Shown here piece after piece: positions 9,571 to 18,134 of a stretch of DNA of 64,000 nt (the first letter of the stretch is position 1; every line of letters starts with the position of its first letter). A model generated the notes under the pieces. The model ran no database searches and had not been told where the DNA came from. It worked only from the letters and a program-made list of their open reading frames with translations. Origin of the DNA: Aequorivita echinoideorum (lineage in GTDB: Bacteria; Bacteroidota; Bacteroidia; Flavobacteriales; Flavobacteriaceae); NCBI RefSeq assembly GCF_018476645.1, contig NZ_JAHCTB010000002.1, positions 62,001-126,000 on the forward strand, read 5' to 3'. The translations under genes were made by a program, and so were the position numbers.

Positions 9571-10248
9571 ATGGATTTAGAAAAACAATTAAGAGCAATG
9601 GAGGATAACAGCGATGACCATATTAGCTCTTCTGCAGAAACACCTTTGCGCCCCGATGCTTTTGAATTAAGTGATATCGAAAAAATAGCGAGCATAAAAG
9701 AAGATGTTCAAAATATCATGCAGACTTTAGGTTTGGATCTCAACGACGACAGCCTAAAAGGAACACCTAATCGCGTGGCAAAAATGTTTGTACAGGAAAT
9801 TTTTGGAGGGCTACATCCCGAAAGAAAGCCAAAATCTTCCGTTTTTGAAAACAAATACAAGTACAATGAGATGCTGGTGGAAAAAAACATCACATTATAT
9901 TCTACGTGCGAGCACCACCTTCTTCCTATCGTTGGAAAGGCCCATATTGCTTACATCAGCAATGGAACGGTCGTAGGACTTTCAAAAATGAACCGCATTG
10001 TGGATTACTATGCAAAAAGACCTCAAGTCCAGGAACGCTTAACTATGCAAATTGTTCAAGAACTTCAAAAAGTACTTAAAACAGAAGATGTTGCATGCGT
10101 TATAGATGCCAAACACCTATGCGTAAACTCCAGAGGTATCCGCGATATTGACAGTAGTACGGTTACTAGCGAATTTGGTGGCGCTTTTAAAAATTCTGAG
10201 AAACGAAGGGAATTTCTGGACTACATAAAATTTGACACTCAATTTTAA
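9571..10248 (+). CDS. folE: GTP cyclohydrolase I
   Basis: FolE converts GTP to 7,8-dihydroneopterin triphosphate, the first step of folate (and queuosine/biopterin) synthesis. The 225-residue protein has a roughly 45-residue variable N-terminus, the zinc-ligand motif YSTCEHHLLPIVGKAHIAY, the KMNRIVDYYAKRPQVQERLT region and CVIDAKHLCVNSRGI near the C-terminus. The Cys of CEHH and the later Cys are the expected zinc ligands. cysS follows 53 bp downstream. Confidence 0.96.
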   Translation: MDLEKQLRAMEDNSDDHISSSAETPLRPDAFELSDIEKIASIKEDVQNIMQTLGLDLNDDSLKGTPNRVAKMFVQEIFGGLHPERKPKSSVFENKYKYNEMLVEKNITLYSTCEHHLLPIVGKAHIAYISNGTVVGLSKMNRIVDYYAKRPQVQERLTMQIVQELQKVLKTEDVACVIDAKHLCVNSRGIRDIDSSTVTSEFGGAFKNSEKRREFLDYIKFDTQF

Positions 10249-10301
10249 TAGTTCTAAATAGAACGGTTCCGCATAAAACCAATTCATAAAAGCTGAAAAT
10301 C

Positions 10302-11795
10302 TTGAATTCGCAAAATCTATATATCTATAATTCCATTTCAAAAAGCAAGGAGAAATTTTCACCCATACACGCTGATGTTGTGGGAATGTATGTTTGTGGG
10401 CCTACAGTGTATAGCAATGTACATTTGGGCAATTGCAGAACCTTTTTGTCCTTTGATTTAGTTTTTAGATATTTAAAGCATTTAGGGTATAAAGTCCGCT
10501 ATGTACGGAACATTACCGATGCCGGTCATTTGGAAAATGATGGCGAGAGCGGAGATGATCCCATTCTTAAAAAAGCAAGAATTGAACAGCTGGAACCTAT
10601 GGAAGTGGTCCAGAAATATACGGTAGATTTTCATACCACTATGGCAAAATTCAATGCGCTGCCTCCCAGTATTGAGCCCACCGCAACGGGACATATAGCG
10701 GAGCAAATCAAAATTGTTGAAAAAATTATTGCTGAAGGTTTTGCTTATGAAAAAAACGGATCTGTTTATTTTGATGTATTGAAATTCAATGAAATAAACA
10801 AATACGGTAAACTCAGCGGCAGAAATCTTGAAGATATGATTGCCAATACACGTGAGCTGGCCGCACAAAGCGAAAAGAAAAACCCACAGGATTTTGCCCT
10901 TTGGAAAAAAGCCGAGCCACAGCATATTATGCGCTGGCCCTCACCCTGGAGTGATGGATTTCCTGGCTGGCATTTGGAATGTACGGCAATGAGCACCAAA
11001 TATCTGGGCAACAAATTCGATATTCACGGGGGTGGAATGGATCTAAAATTTCCCCACCACGAATGTGAGATTGCCCAGGCAGAGGCCTGTAATCACGAGA
11101 GCCCAGTCAATTACTGGATGCATGCGAATATGCTTACCCTAAATGGGAAAAAAATGTCAAAATCCACCGGTAATTTTATTCTGCCGAATGAGATGTTCAG
11201 TGGTGAAAATAATATTTTAAGCAAACCCTTCTCGCCTACCGTTACGAAATTTTTTATGTACCAAGCGCATTATCGAAGCATTTTGGATTTCAGTAATGAT
11301 GCTTTGGAAGCTTCGGAAAAAGGCTTCAATAAGTTGATGGATTCTTACAGAATGCTTTCGGAAATGAAAATTTCCCAATTTTCAGAATCAACAGGAAAAA
11401 GCAGTATTGACGTAGCATTCTGGCGAAAAGCCTGCTATAATGCAATGAATGATGACTTCAATAGCCCAATACTAATTGCGCATCTTTTTGAAGTTGTAAA
11501 ATTTGTGAATTCACTCAAAGAGGGAAAAGATACCATCACCGAAACAGATTTGCATTTACTTCAAAAAACATTGCACGACTTTTTATTTGATGTACTCGGG
11601 CTTCAAGATATTGCTTCGGAGAGTTCACAGGATTCCCAGAAATTGATCTCGGCTGTTGAACTGCTCATCCAACTTCGAAACCAAGCCCGTGCCAATAAAG
11701 ATTTCAGTACAAGTGATAAAATCCGGGACGAACTTGCCAGCAAGGGAATTCAATTGAATGACGGCAAGGATGGCACTACATTTTCATTGAATTAA
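10302..11795 (+). CDS. cysS: Cysteine--tRNA ligase
   Basis: This 497-residue class I synthetase has the HIGH-equivalent VHLGN in [13 protein letters not shown], the KMSKS motif [10 protein letters not shown] and zinc ligands (Cys of CGPTV, Cys of WHLECTAM, and His/Cys of [13 protein letters not shown]). The start is a TTG at 10302, since no ATG precedes the conserved IYNS region. It precedes yidD by 12 bp and lgt further on, forming a compact plus-strand cluster. Confidence 0.96.
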   Translation: MNSQNLYIYNSISKSKEKFSPIHADVVGMYVCGPTVYSNVHLGNCRTFLSFDLVFRYLKHLGYKVRYVRNITDAGHLENDGESGDDPILKKARIEQLEPMEVVQKYTVDFHTTMAKFNALPPSIEPTATGHIAEQIKIVEKIIAEGFAYEKNGSVYFDVLKFNEINKYGKLSGRNLEDMIANTRELAAQSEKKNPQDFALWKKAEPQHIMRWPSPWSDGFPGWHLECTAMSTKYLGNKFDIHGGGMDLKFPHHECEIAQAEACNHESPVNYWMHANMLTLNGKKMSKSTGNFILPNEMFSGENNILSKPFSPTVTKFFMYQAHYRSILDFSNDALEASEKGFNKLMDSYRMLSEMKISQFSESTGKSSIDVAFWRKACYNAMNDDFNSPILIAHLFEVVKFVNSLKEGKDTITETDLHLLQKTLHDFLFDVLGLQDIASESSQDSQKLISAVELLIQLRNQARANKDFSTSDKIRDELASKGIQLNDGKDGTTFSLN

Positions 11796-11807
11796 AATCA
11801 AAATGCA

Positions 11808-12059
11808 GTGGATTTCAGCTTAAAGAAAATACTCATTTTTCCATTTGTATTGTTAATCCGCTTTTACCAAAACATGATTTCGCCGTTGACTCCGGCTACG
11901 TGCCGCTTTACTCCTACCTGCTCTCATTATGCGGTTGGGGCGCTACAAACACACGGACTTTTACGCGGCAGTTGGCTCGCCGCAAAACGCATTTCGCGCT
12001 GCCATCCCTGGGGAGGCTCTGGCCACGACCCCGTACCACCCCAAAAGAACAAACCTTGA
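11808..12059 (+). CDS. yidD: Membrane protein insertion efficiency factor YidD
   Basis: The 83-residue product has one amphipathic/hydrophobic N-terminal segment and the DUF37 signature [19 protein letters not shown] followed by PTCSHYA and [14 protein letters not shown]. YidD assists YidC-dependent insertion of inner-membrane proteins. The start is GTG at 11808. It sits between cysS and lgt rather than next to rnpA/yidC. Confidence 0.93.
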   Translation: MDFSLKKILIFPFVLLIRFYQNMISPLTPATCRFTPTCSHYAVGALQTHGLLRGSWLAAKRISRCHPWGGSGHDPVPPQKNKP

Positions 12060-12128
12060 ATTATGGTTTTCAAATCCCGATTTCGCATATAAAATAATAT
12101 CTTTACCAACCATACCCAAAAACCAATT

Positions 12129-13061
12129 ATGCACACTTTTTTGACTATTACCTGGAATCCATCAGAGGGCATCGATCTGGGATTTTTCATGATTCGTTAT
12201 TACAGTTTAATGTTTGTGGTTGCCTTTACCGCGGGATGGTTTTTGACCAAGCGTATTTTTGAGCGCGAGGGCCAGCCACAGGAAATGCTTGACAAACTTT
12301 TTATATATATGGTCGTTGCGGTGCTTGTGGGCGCACGCTTGGGTCACGTAATTTTTTACCAGCCAGAACTTTTTGTGGAAGATCCGCTGTCCGTATTTCT
12401 GCCCATCCAAACGGTGCCAGAATTTGAATTTACAGGTTTTCAAGGGCTCGCTAGCCACGGTGCGGCCATCGCCATAGTTGCCGCTATGATTTATTACAGT
12501 AAAAAAGTGATTAAAAAACCGGTGCTCTGGGTATTGGACCGAATAATTATAGCAGTGGCCGCAGGCGGAATTTTTGTGAGAATAGGAAATTTTATGAATT
12601 CTGAAATTATCGGCAAGCCTTCCGGTGATTTTCCACTGGGCGTACGTTTTGTGCACGAAGGCATCCGTCCGCGGGAGGCGGTAAACGCAACAGGGATTCA
12701 GTCTCCCGCAAAGGCGTATGAGGCCATAGTGAATAATCCACAATTCGCCGATCTATTAAACACCGTCCCTTTTCGTCATCCGGCCCAATTATATGAAGCT
12801 TTTGGGTATGTTTTTGTATTTCTTATCTGTTGGTATCTGTACTGGAAAACAGAACGGAGAAAACAGTTGGGCTATATTTTCGGGGTATTTTTGATTACTC
12901 TTTTTATGGTTCGCTTTCTCGTGGAATTTGTGAAAGAGAGCCAAGGCGGATTTGAGTCGGCACTTGGGCTACTTTCCACAGGGCAATGGCTGAGCATTCC
13001 CTTTGTAATTGCAGGTGTTTACATTATGTGGCGCGCCTCCAAAAAACCGTTGGCAGCGTAA
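12129..13061 (+). CDS. lgt: Prolipoprotein diacylglyceryl transferase
   Basis: Lgt attaches diacylglycerol from phosphatidylglycerol to the lipobox cysteine of prelipoproteins, the first step of lipoprotein maturation. The 310-residue multi-pass membrane protein has the signatures GARLGHVIFYQPE, GLASHGAAIA and GIFVRIGNFMNSEIIGKP, and RHPAQLYEA near the C-terminal helices. The window encodes many lipoproteins that depend on this step. Confidence 0.96.
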   Translation: MHTFLTITWNPSEGIDLGFFMIRYYSLMFVVAFTAGWFLTKRIFEREGQPQEMLDKLFIYMVVAVLVGARLGHVIFYQPELFVEDPLSVFLPIQTVPEFEFTGFQGLASHGAAIAIVAAMIYYSKKVIKKPVLWVLDRIIIAVAAGGIFVRIGNFMNSEIIGKPSGDFPLGVRFVHEGIRPREAVNATGIQSPAKAYEAIVNNPQFADLLNTVPFRHPAQLYEAFGYVFVFLICWYLYWKTERRKQLGYIFGVFLITLFMVRFLVEFVKESQGGFESALGLLSTGQWLSIPFVIAGVYIMWRASKKPLAA

Positions 13062-13168
13062 AAAAAATCAATTACAAATACACGAATATTTTAAAAGAAT
13101 TATTCGCGTATTAGTGGTAAAAAAATTTAAAAGCACCGAGGGTGTATTCGTGGCAAAAAAATTCAATA

Positions 13169-13660
13169 ATGAAGAAAATATTCGTTTCCGTTTTAATCTC
13201 AATGTCCATTTTTTCCTTCTACAATTGCAAGGAAAAAACCGAAGAAACAAAAAGTCTCACCAAGGAAATTACATTTACAAAGGAAGGCGAGCTTACCCTC
13301 TTCAAAGCGGAAACAGATTCCATAATTGCGAAATTGGATATCGAGATTGCAGATGATGAATACCAGACCCAAACGGGGTTGATGTACCGCCACAGCATGC
13401 CCGAAAACCAGGCAATGCTCTTCGTATTTAACGATGAACAGCGCCGTTCTTTTTATATGAAGAATACTGAAATACCCTTGGACATTATCTATTTTAACGC
13501 TGAAAAAAAGATAAACAGCATCCAGAAAAATGCAAAACCCAATGACGAAACTTCATTGCCCTCAGAGACGGTTTCACAATATGTTTTGGAAGTAAACGCG
13601 GGGCTATCTGATAGATGGAACCTTCAAAATGGTGATAGGTTTGAATTTACTTCGCTATAA
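13169..13660 (+). CDS. DUF192 family lipoprotein
   Basis: The 163-residue protein has a signal peptide with lipobox SFYNC, then a DUF192 domain at about residues 45-160. The domain carries the family motifs QTQTGLMYRHSMPENQAMLFVF and FYMKNTEIPLDIIYF. DUF192 proteins are small secreted beta proteins of uncertain function. ATG at 13169 is preferred over the GTG at 13142, because it gives a standard KK-initiated signal peptide. Confidence 0.88.
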   Translation: MKKIFVSVLISMSIFSFYNCKEKTEETKSLTKEITFTKEGELTLFKAETDSIIAKLDIEIADDEYQTQTGLMYRHSMPENQAMLFVFNDEQRRSFYMKNTEIPLDIIYFNAEKKINSIQKNAKPNDETSLPSETVSQYVLEVNAGLSDRWNLQNGDRFEFTSL

Positions 13661-13708
13661 ATTTTTCTTCTGAAATAAAAAAATTCCTTTTAGGACACTC
13701 TTCGATGG

Positions 13709-13835
13709 TTTCAAGGATGAACCCAATTCATTTGAAACATCACACGCCAATTTTAAACCCCGACCCGATCATTTCAAACCCCAACCCGACCGTTTCAAAC
13801 CCCGACCCGGTTTATTTGAAACAACACCCAGTCAA
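13709..13835. repeat. Six-unit imperfect 20-22 bp direct repeat array
   Basis: Units begin at 13709, 13731, 13751, 13772, 13793 and 13815. Each starts TTTSAAAC or a close variant and continues with a C-rich half. The middle three share AAACCCCRACCCG. The array sits between the convergent ends of the DUF192 gene and secDF. On the minus strand the middle units give alternating GGG and GGGG runs. It is not translatable as a continuous frame: a TAA lies in the frame that would encode a heptapeptide repeat. Confidence 0.75.
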
Positions 13836-13905
13836 TTGAAACTTCAAAATATTACATTCCTTTATTAAAACTGTCTATTGAAAAGATGCAGCAAAGGCCG
13901 AAAAC

Positions 13906-13941
13906 AAAAAACCTTTCTGAACTCAATCAGAAAGGTTTTTT
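13906..13941. terminator. Bidirectional terminator before the secDF stop
   Basis: ACCTTTCTGA (13911-13920) pairs perfectly with TCAGAAAGGT (13927-13936), flanked by A5 on one side and T6 on the other. Confidence 0.85.
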
Positions 13942-13972
13942 AATGAAATTTATTATGTTTCAGAAAAAGGCT

Positions 13973-16900
13973 TTACGCCTCCAGTGCTGGATCTTCTTCT
14001 TTTCTTTTTACAAAGTCCTCTGCGGTCTTGCGCTTTACGGTATCGTACATAATTGGCGTTGCAATGAACAATGATGAGTATGTACCCACCAAAATACCTA
14101 CAATAATTGCAAACAGCAATCCTCTAATGGATTCCGCACCCAAAAAGAACATGCACAACAACACCACAAGCGTTGTCAGGGACGTATTTAAGGTACGGCT
14201 AAGCGTGCTGCTTAATGCCGCGTTAATCATACGGTTCATTTTCCACGTAGGGTGCTCGCCAAAATATTCACGAATACGGTCAAACACAATCACGGTATCG
14301 TTGAGCGAGTAACCAATTACGGTAAGGATTGCCGCAATAAACGCTTGGTCAATCTCCATACTGAATGGCATAAATCTATAAGTCAAAGAGAATACGCCCA
14401 GTACAATCAGCACGTCGTGGAATACCGCAGCAACGGCTCCAAGACTGAATTGCCATCTTCTGAAACGCAATAGAATGTAAAGGAAAACCACGATTAACGA
14501 ACCAAGTACAGCCCAAAAAGAGGCCTGCTTAATGTCGTCTGCAATTGTTGGGCTCACTTTATAATACTCCATTCTACCAATGGTCTTACCTTCATCATCT
14601 CCTACAAATCTTTCGTAGGTCATATCTGCCGGATAGTATTTTTTAACCGTTTCAAAAAGCATTCTTTCTATTTCGGTATCTACCTCGGTACCGGTTTCTT
14701 CTACCTTATATTTGGTAGTAATTTTCAGTTGGTTATCGCCACCGTAAGTTTTGGCTTCGGCACTTCCGAAGGTTGATATCAATTCATTCTGAATTTCATT
14801 TGAATTTACATCTCTGTCAAAACGCACGGTATAAGTACGCCCGCCCACAAAATCCACACCTTGGTTAAGACCAATGGTGAACAAAGAACCTAAACTGATA
14901 ATAATCATAATTCCTGAAAAAACATACGCCATCTTGCGCTTTTTAAGGAATTCAATATTCACATTACTGAAAAGATTTTTCGTAAGTGAAGTAGAACAAG
15001 TAAGCGATTTACCGTTTTTGGTATAGCTGTCAATAAATAATCTAGTTACAAATATTGCCGTAAACAATGAAGTGGCAATACCTATCAATAAAGTAGTAGC
15101 GAAACCTTGGATAGGTCCGGTACCAAACACCAAAAGAATAAGACCGGTAAGTCCAGTAGTAATGTTGGCATCAAGAATAGAAGACAATGCATTGTTGAAA
15201 CCATCTTTAATGGCATCCTTTTGCGCTTTTCCTTTGGCCAATTCTTCCCGAATCCTTTCAAAAATAAGTACGTTCGCATCTACGGACATACCAATAGTCA
15301 ATACAATACCAGCAATACCTGGAAGCGTAAGTACTGCTCCAAGCCCTGCCAAAATTCCAAAAATGAAAAGGATATTTACCAGCAAGGCAACGTCTGCAAA
15401 GATTCCCGCTTTTCCATAATATCCAATCATCCATAGCAAAACCAAAACAAGAGCAATACCGAAAGAAAGCACCCCACTGTTTATGGCCTCCTGCCCTAGC
15501 GTAGGACCCACGACCTCTGCCTGAATTATTTCAGCAGATGCGGGCAGTTTACCGGCACGCAACACATTCGCAAGATCTTGTCCTTCAGAAACTGTAAAAT
15601 CTCCAGTTATCTGGCTTCGCCCACCGGCGATAGGCCCAGAAGTAACACCAGGAGCTGAATAAACTACATCGTCAAGAACTATAGCAATATTCCCTCTAGT
15701 TTGATACGCATTGCCAGTCATTTCTTCCCATTTCTTGGCACCTTGGCCATTCATTTGCATGGAAACTGCCACGCGGCTCAACTGGTCATATTCTTGGCTT
15801 GCATCTACTACCACGCCACCACCAAGTTGCGGAACGTTTTCACGATTTCCTTTTAAAGCGTATAGTGCCGTAACCTCTTCGTTCAATTGCGCATTTGATT
15901 CTGGCAAGCCCCAAACAAATTTTGCATATCGAAGCCCATTCGGCAATAAAGATCGAATTTGTGGAGTACGTAAATAACCATTTATGGCAGCTGTATCTTT
16001 TAATCTGAAGGTAGCAAGTATCGGACTTCCCTGACCTCCAGGATAAACCATTTTTGATAGTATGGGATTGGCGTTGTTGTTATCAACCAAAGTATCATTC
16101 ATATCTTCCCCGCCCAAAAGTGCGCTTACGTCATCATCTTCGGTGGCAGTAGAATCCGTTGCGGTCTCTGTGGTATCGGTTACAGCAACAGCTTCCTCAG
16201 TTTCATTTGAAGATGAAGCGCTCGCCATTTCACCAGCTTTAGCATCGGCCGCTTGAAGAAATTGTGCAAAATCCTCAAATTTATAGGTATCCCAAAATTC
16301 AAGCTGTGCAGTACTCTGCAAAAGTTTCTTAACACGCTCAACATCCTTTGCTCCGGGAAGCTCTACAAGAATTCTTGCCGATTGTCCCAAACGCTGGATG
16401 TTTGGCTGTGTAACACCAAATTTATCAATACGCTTTCGTAATACCTCAAAAGCTGAAGTGATTGATTCATCAATTTTTCGTTGTATAATTGGTCTTACCT
16501 GTGCGTTGGTCATACCAACCTCAATGTCTTCCTCTAAATTTTTATTGAAAAAAATATCTGGTGAAGCAAGTTCGTTTTCACCCGGAAGTGCTTCAAATGC
16601 ATTGAAGAAGGATTCCAAATAAGTGTCTTGGCTTGTTTTCTGAAGCTCACTCGCATTTTCCAACGCTTGGTTAAATGCAGGATCCTTTGAGTTATTTGCA
16701 AGTCCTTTAAGAATGTCCTTAACCGAAACCTCAAGAATTACGTTGATACCTCCTTTAAGGTCAAGCCCCTTGTTTAGCTCCTTTTCCTTCGCGGTTTGGT
16801 AATCAATACCGAACATTACTGAATTATTCGCAACGGAATCCAAATATCGGTTTTCCGCATTGTCCCGCTCGCGGGGTTCATTTTCTGAAAATTTGCTGTT

Positions 16901-17017
16901 CGCAAATTCCTTTGCACTGCTCTCCACCTTGTTTGCCACATAGGTAAATGAAAGCTGATAAATACTTACCAACCCAAACAGGATGGCAAATAGGGTAATT
17001 AGTCCTTTGTTTTGCAT
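13973..17017 (-). CDS. secDF: Fused protein translocase subunit SecDF
   Basis: At 1014 residues this is a natural SecD-SecF fusion with twelve expected membrane segments. The SecD half has the motif DLKGGINVILEVSV, a large periplasmic domain with an Ala/Thr/Glu-rich low-complexity insert, and the transmembrane block GMSVDANVLIFERIREEL. The SecF half has NQGVDFVGGRTYTV and GYSLNDTVIVFDRIRE. SecDF uses the proton gradient to complete Sec-dependent export. The ATG at 17017 (MQNKGLITLF) directly precedes the first helix and is preferred over an upstream in-frame start at 17089 that overlaps the promoter. Confidence 0.96.
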   Translation of the reverse strand: MQNKGLITLFAILFGLVSIYQLSFTYVANKVESSAKEFANSKFSENEPRERDNAENRYLDSVANNSVMFGIDYQTAKEKELNKGLDLKGGINVILEVSVKDILKGLANNSKDPAFNQALENASELQKTSQDTYLESFFNAFEALPGENELASPDIFFNKNLEEDIEVGMTNAQVRPIIQRKIDESITSAFEVLRKRIDKFGVTQPNIQRLGQSARILVELPGAKDVERVKKLLQSTAQLEFWDTYKFEDFAQFLQAADAKAGEMASASSSNETEEAVAVTDTTETATDSTATEDDDVSALLGGEDMNDTLVDNNNANPILSKMVYPGGQGSPILATFRLKDTAAINGYLRTPQIRSLLPNGLRYAKFVWGLPESNAQLNEEVTALYALKGNRENVPQLGGGVVVDASQEYDQLSRVAVSMQMNGQGAKKWEEMTGNAYQTRGNIAIVLDDVVYSAPGVTSGPIAGGRSQITGDFTVSEGQDLANVLRAGKLPASAEIIQAEVVGPTLGQEAINSGVLSFGIALVLVLLWMIGYYGKAGIFADVALLVNILFIFGILAGLGAVLTLPGIAGIVLTIGMSVDANVLIFERIREELAKGKAQKDAIKDGFNNALSSILDANITTGLTGLILLVFGTGPIQGFATTLLIGIATSLFTAIFVTRLFIDSYTKNGKSLTCSTSLTKNLFSNVNIEFLKKRKMAYVFSGIMIIISLGSLFTIGLNQGVDFVGGRTYTVRFDRDVNSNEIQNELISTFGSAEAKTYGGDNQLKITTKYKVEETGTEVDTEIERMLFETVKKYYPADMTYERFVGDDEGKTIGRMEYYKVSPTIADDIKQASFWAVLGSLIVVFLYILLRFRRWQFSLGAVAAVFHDVLIVLGVFSLTYRFMPFSMEIDQAFIAAILTVIGYSLNDTVIVFDRIREYFGEHPTWKMNRMINAALSSTLSRTLNTSLTTLVVLLCMFFLGAESIRGLLFAIIVGILVGTYSSLFIATPIMYDTVKRKTAEDFVKRKEEDPALEA

Positions 17018-17058
17018 GAATGTATTTTTTTGGTCAGATTTTTTTCTGAAAAATCGCG

Positions 17059-17089
17059 CAAATATATAATTTGCCGTTATATCTGACAA
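17059..17089 (-). promoter_or_regulatory. Promoter for secDF
   Basis: On the minus strand TTG (17089-17087), 20 bases, then TATATTTG (17066-17059) fits the Bacteroidetes consensus. It places transcription start just upstream of the chosen ATG and argues against the longer upstream start. Confidence 0.7.
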
Positions 17090-17186
17090 TTATCTGGTTT
17101 TATTTAAAATTTTAATTTTGAAAGTCCTCTATTTGAAAATCAAAGATTTCAGAAGATAAAATTGTGGCTATAAAGAATATCCACTT

Positions 17187-17801
17187 TTACACATTTGGCC
17201 CCGCACGGACCTCCGGAATTTTATGTGAAATTGAAGTCTTGAAAGAAAAATTATAATGATAATTTTTACCAATTTTTCTTTCAATGGTAGGTTTTAATTC
17301 AGTAGTGAATTCGGCGTTGCCAAATGAAACATACTGATTTAAATATTGGTCCTTCAGCGATTTAATCTCCACCGGCACACCGTGAAAACCAAAATTCGAA
17401 GCATAGTTTTTTTGGATTTTAACTACTTCAAGTTTATAAACTTCAGCAGTATTGCTAAAAGGAATTTTTGAGGAATTGCCCCCTTTACCATTCGAATTTT
17501 CGTGGGTAGGATACTTGCATTGCGCAGTGAATAGACCCTTAACCTCGGCAATATCAATGACACTAAAATAGGTAACCTTAAATTTACCATCAAGCATTCT
17601 GGACACTTGCACTTCAGCAATGCCAATGGATTTTAATTGTTGCGTAATTTCAGCAATGGTCTCTTCCGCATCTTCAGAAGTAATAGATTCCGCAGTAAAC
17701 TGAACAACAATTTCTTGATTGGGCGCAGCTGTTTGCTCAAGGCTAATTCCGAAGAAGGCCAACGCAAGTAACAATCCAAAAAAGTACCACTTTTTGTTCA
17801 C
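17187..17801 (-). CDS. Exported protein of unknown function
   Basis: The 204-residue product has an N-terminal membrane/signal segment (residues 5-22) and a predicted soluble alpha/beta region. The start is GTG at 17801. I do not recognise the family. It lies upstream of secDF on the same strand but is separated by 97 bp plus the secDF promoter, so it is probably its own unit. The candidate -7 element ends only about 5 bp before the GTG, so the message would be essentially leaderless. Confidence 0.7.
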   Translation of the reverse strand: MNKKWYFFGLLLALAFFGISLEQTAAPNQEIVVQFTAESITSEDAEETIAEITQQLKSIGIAEVQVSRMLDGKFKVTYFSVIDIAEVKGLFTAQCKYPTHENSNGKGGNSSKIPFSNTAEVYKLEVVKIQKNYASNFGFHGVPVEIKSLKDQYLNQYVSFGNAEFTTELKPTIERKIGKNYHYNFSFKTSISHKIPEVRAGPNV

Positions 17802-17805
17802 GCGC

Positions 17806-17813
17806 CAAATATA
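17806..17813 (-). promoter_or_regulatory. Candidate -7 element for the gene at 17187
   Basis: TATATTTG on the minus strand ends five bases before the GTG start codon. No convincing TTG is visible upstream. Confidence 0.45.
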
Positions 17814-18134
17814 AAAAAATTAAGCGCGAGTTGTCCAGTCTTCAGAAAATATCTAATAATTTGTTAAAAAAATAAATCAGTATTTAATTTCTTTCGAAGA
17901 AAAATTTCCGAAATGCCAAACTGCTTACTATCAATACGTGACGAAATATTCTTTAAACGAATTTTCAAAAATTGCAAACTTTTATTGATTTAAAAATATT
18001 TATATTTCTGAAAAACAATTAATTAACAATCTTCTTTTGATAACTTCTGAAACCTATAACAGAAGCGACATTTCAAAATAATTACATTTACATTCTCCTT
18101 TTGAAAATATTTAATCATAATAAAAGCCTGAAAT
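17814..18134. other. AT-rich intergenic region upstream of the ribonucleotide reductase gene
   Basis: This 321-bp gap contains no gene. I looked for a cobalamin riboswitch core, because the downstream enzyme uses B12, and see none. No well-formed TAnnTTTG promoter stands out either, though the region must hold the start for the plus-strand gene. Confidence 0.5.

Noticed and set aside
13751-13814. Coding repeat for a FQTPTRP heptapeptide
   Set aside because: The frame meets TAA in the first unit and TGA after the last, and has no start codon, so it is not a protein.
17814-18134. B12 riboswitch before the reductase gene
   Set aside because: The core AAGCCAGGAGACCTGCC and GCAACTG elements are absent there.
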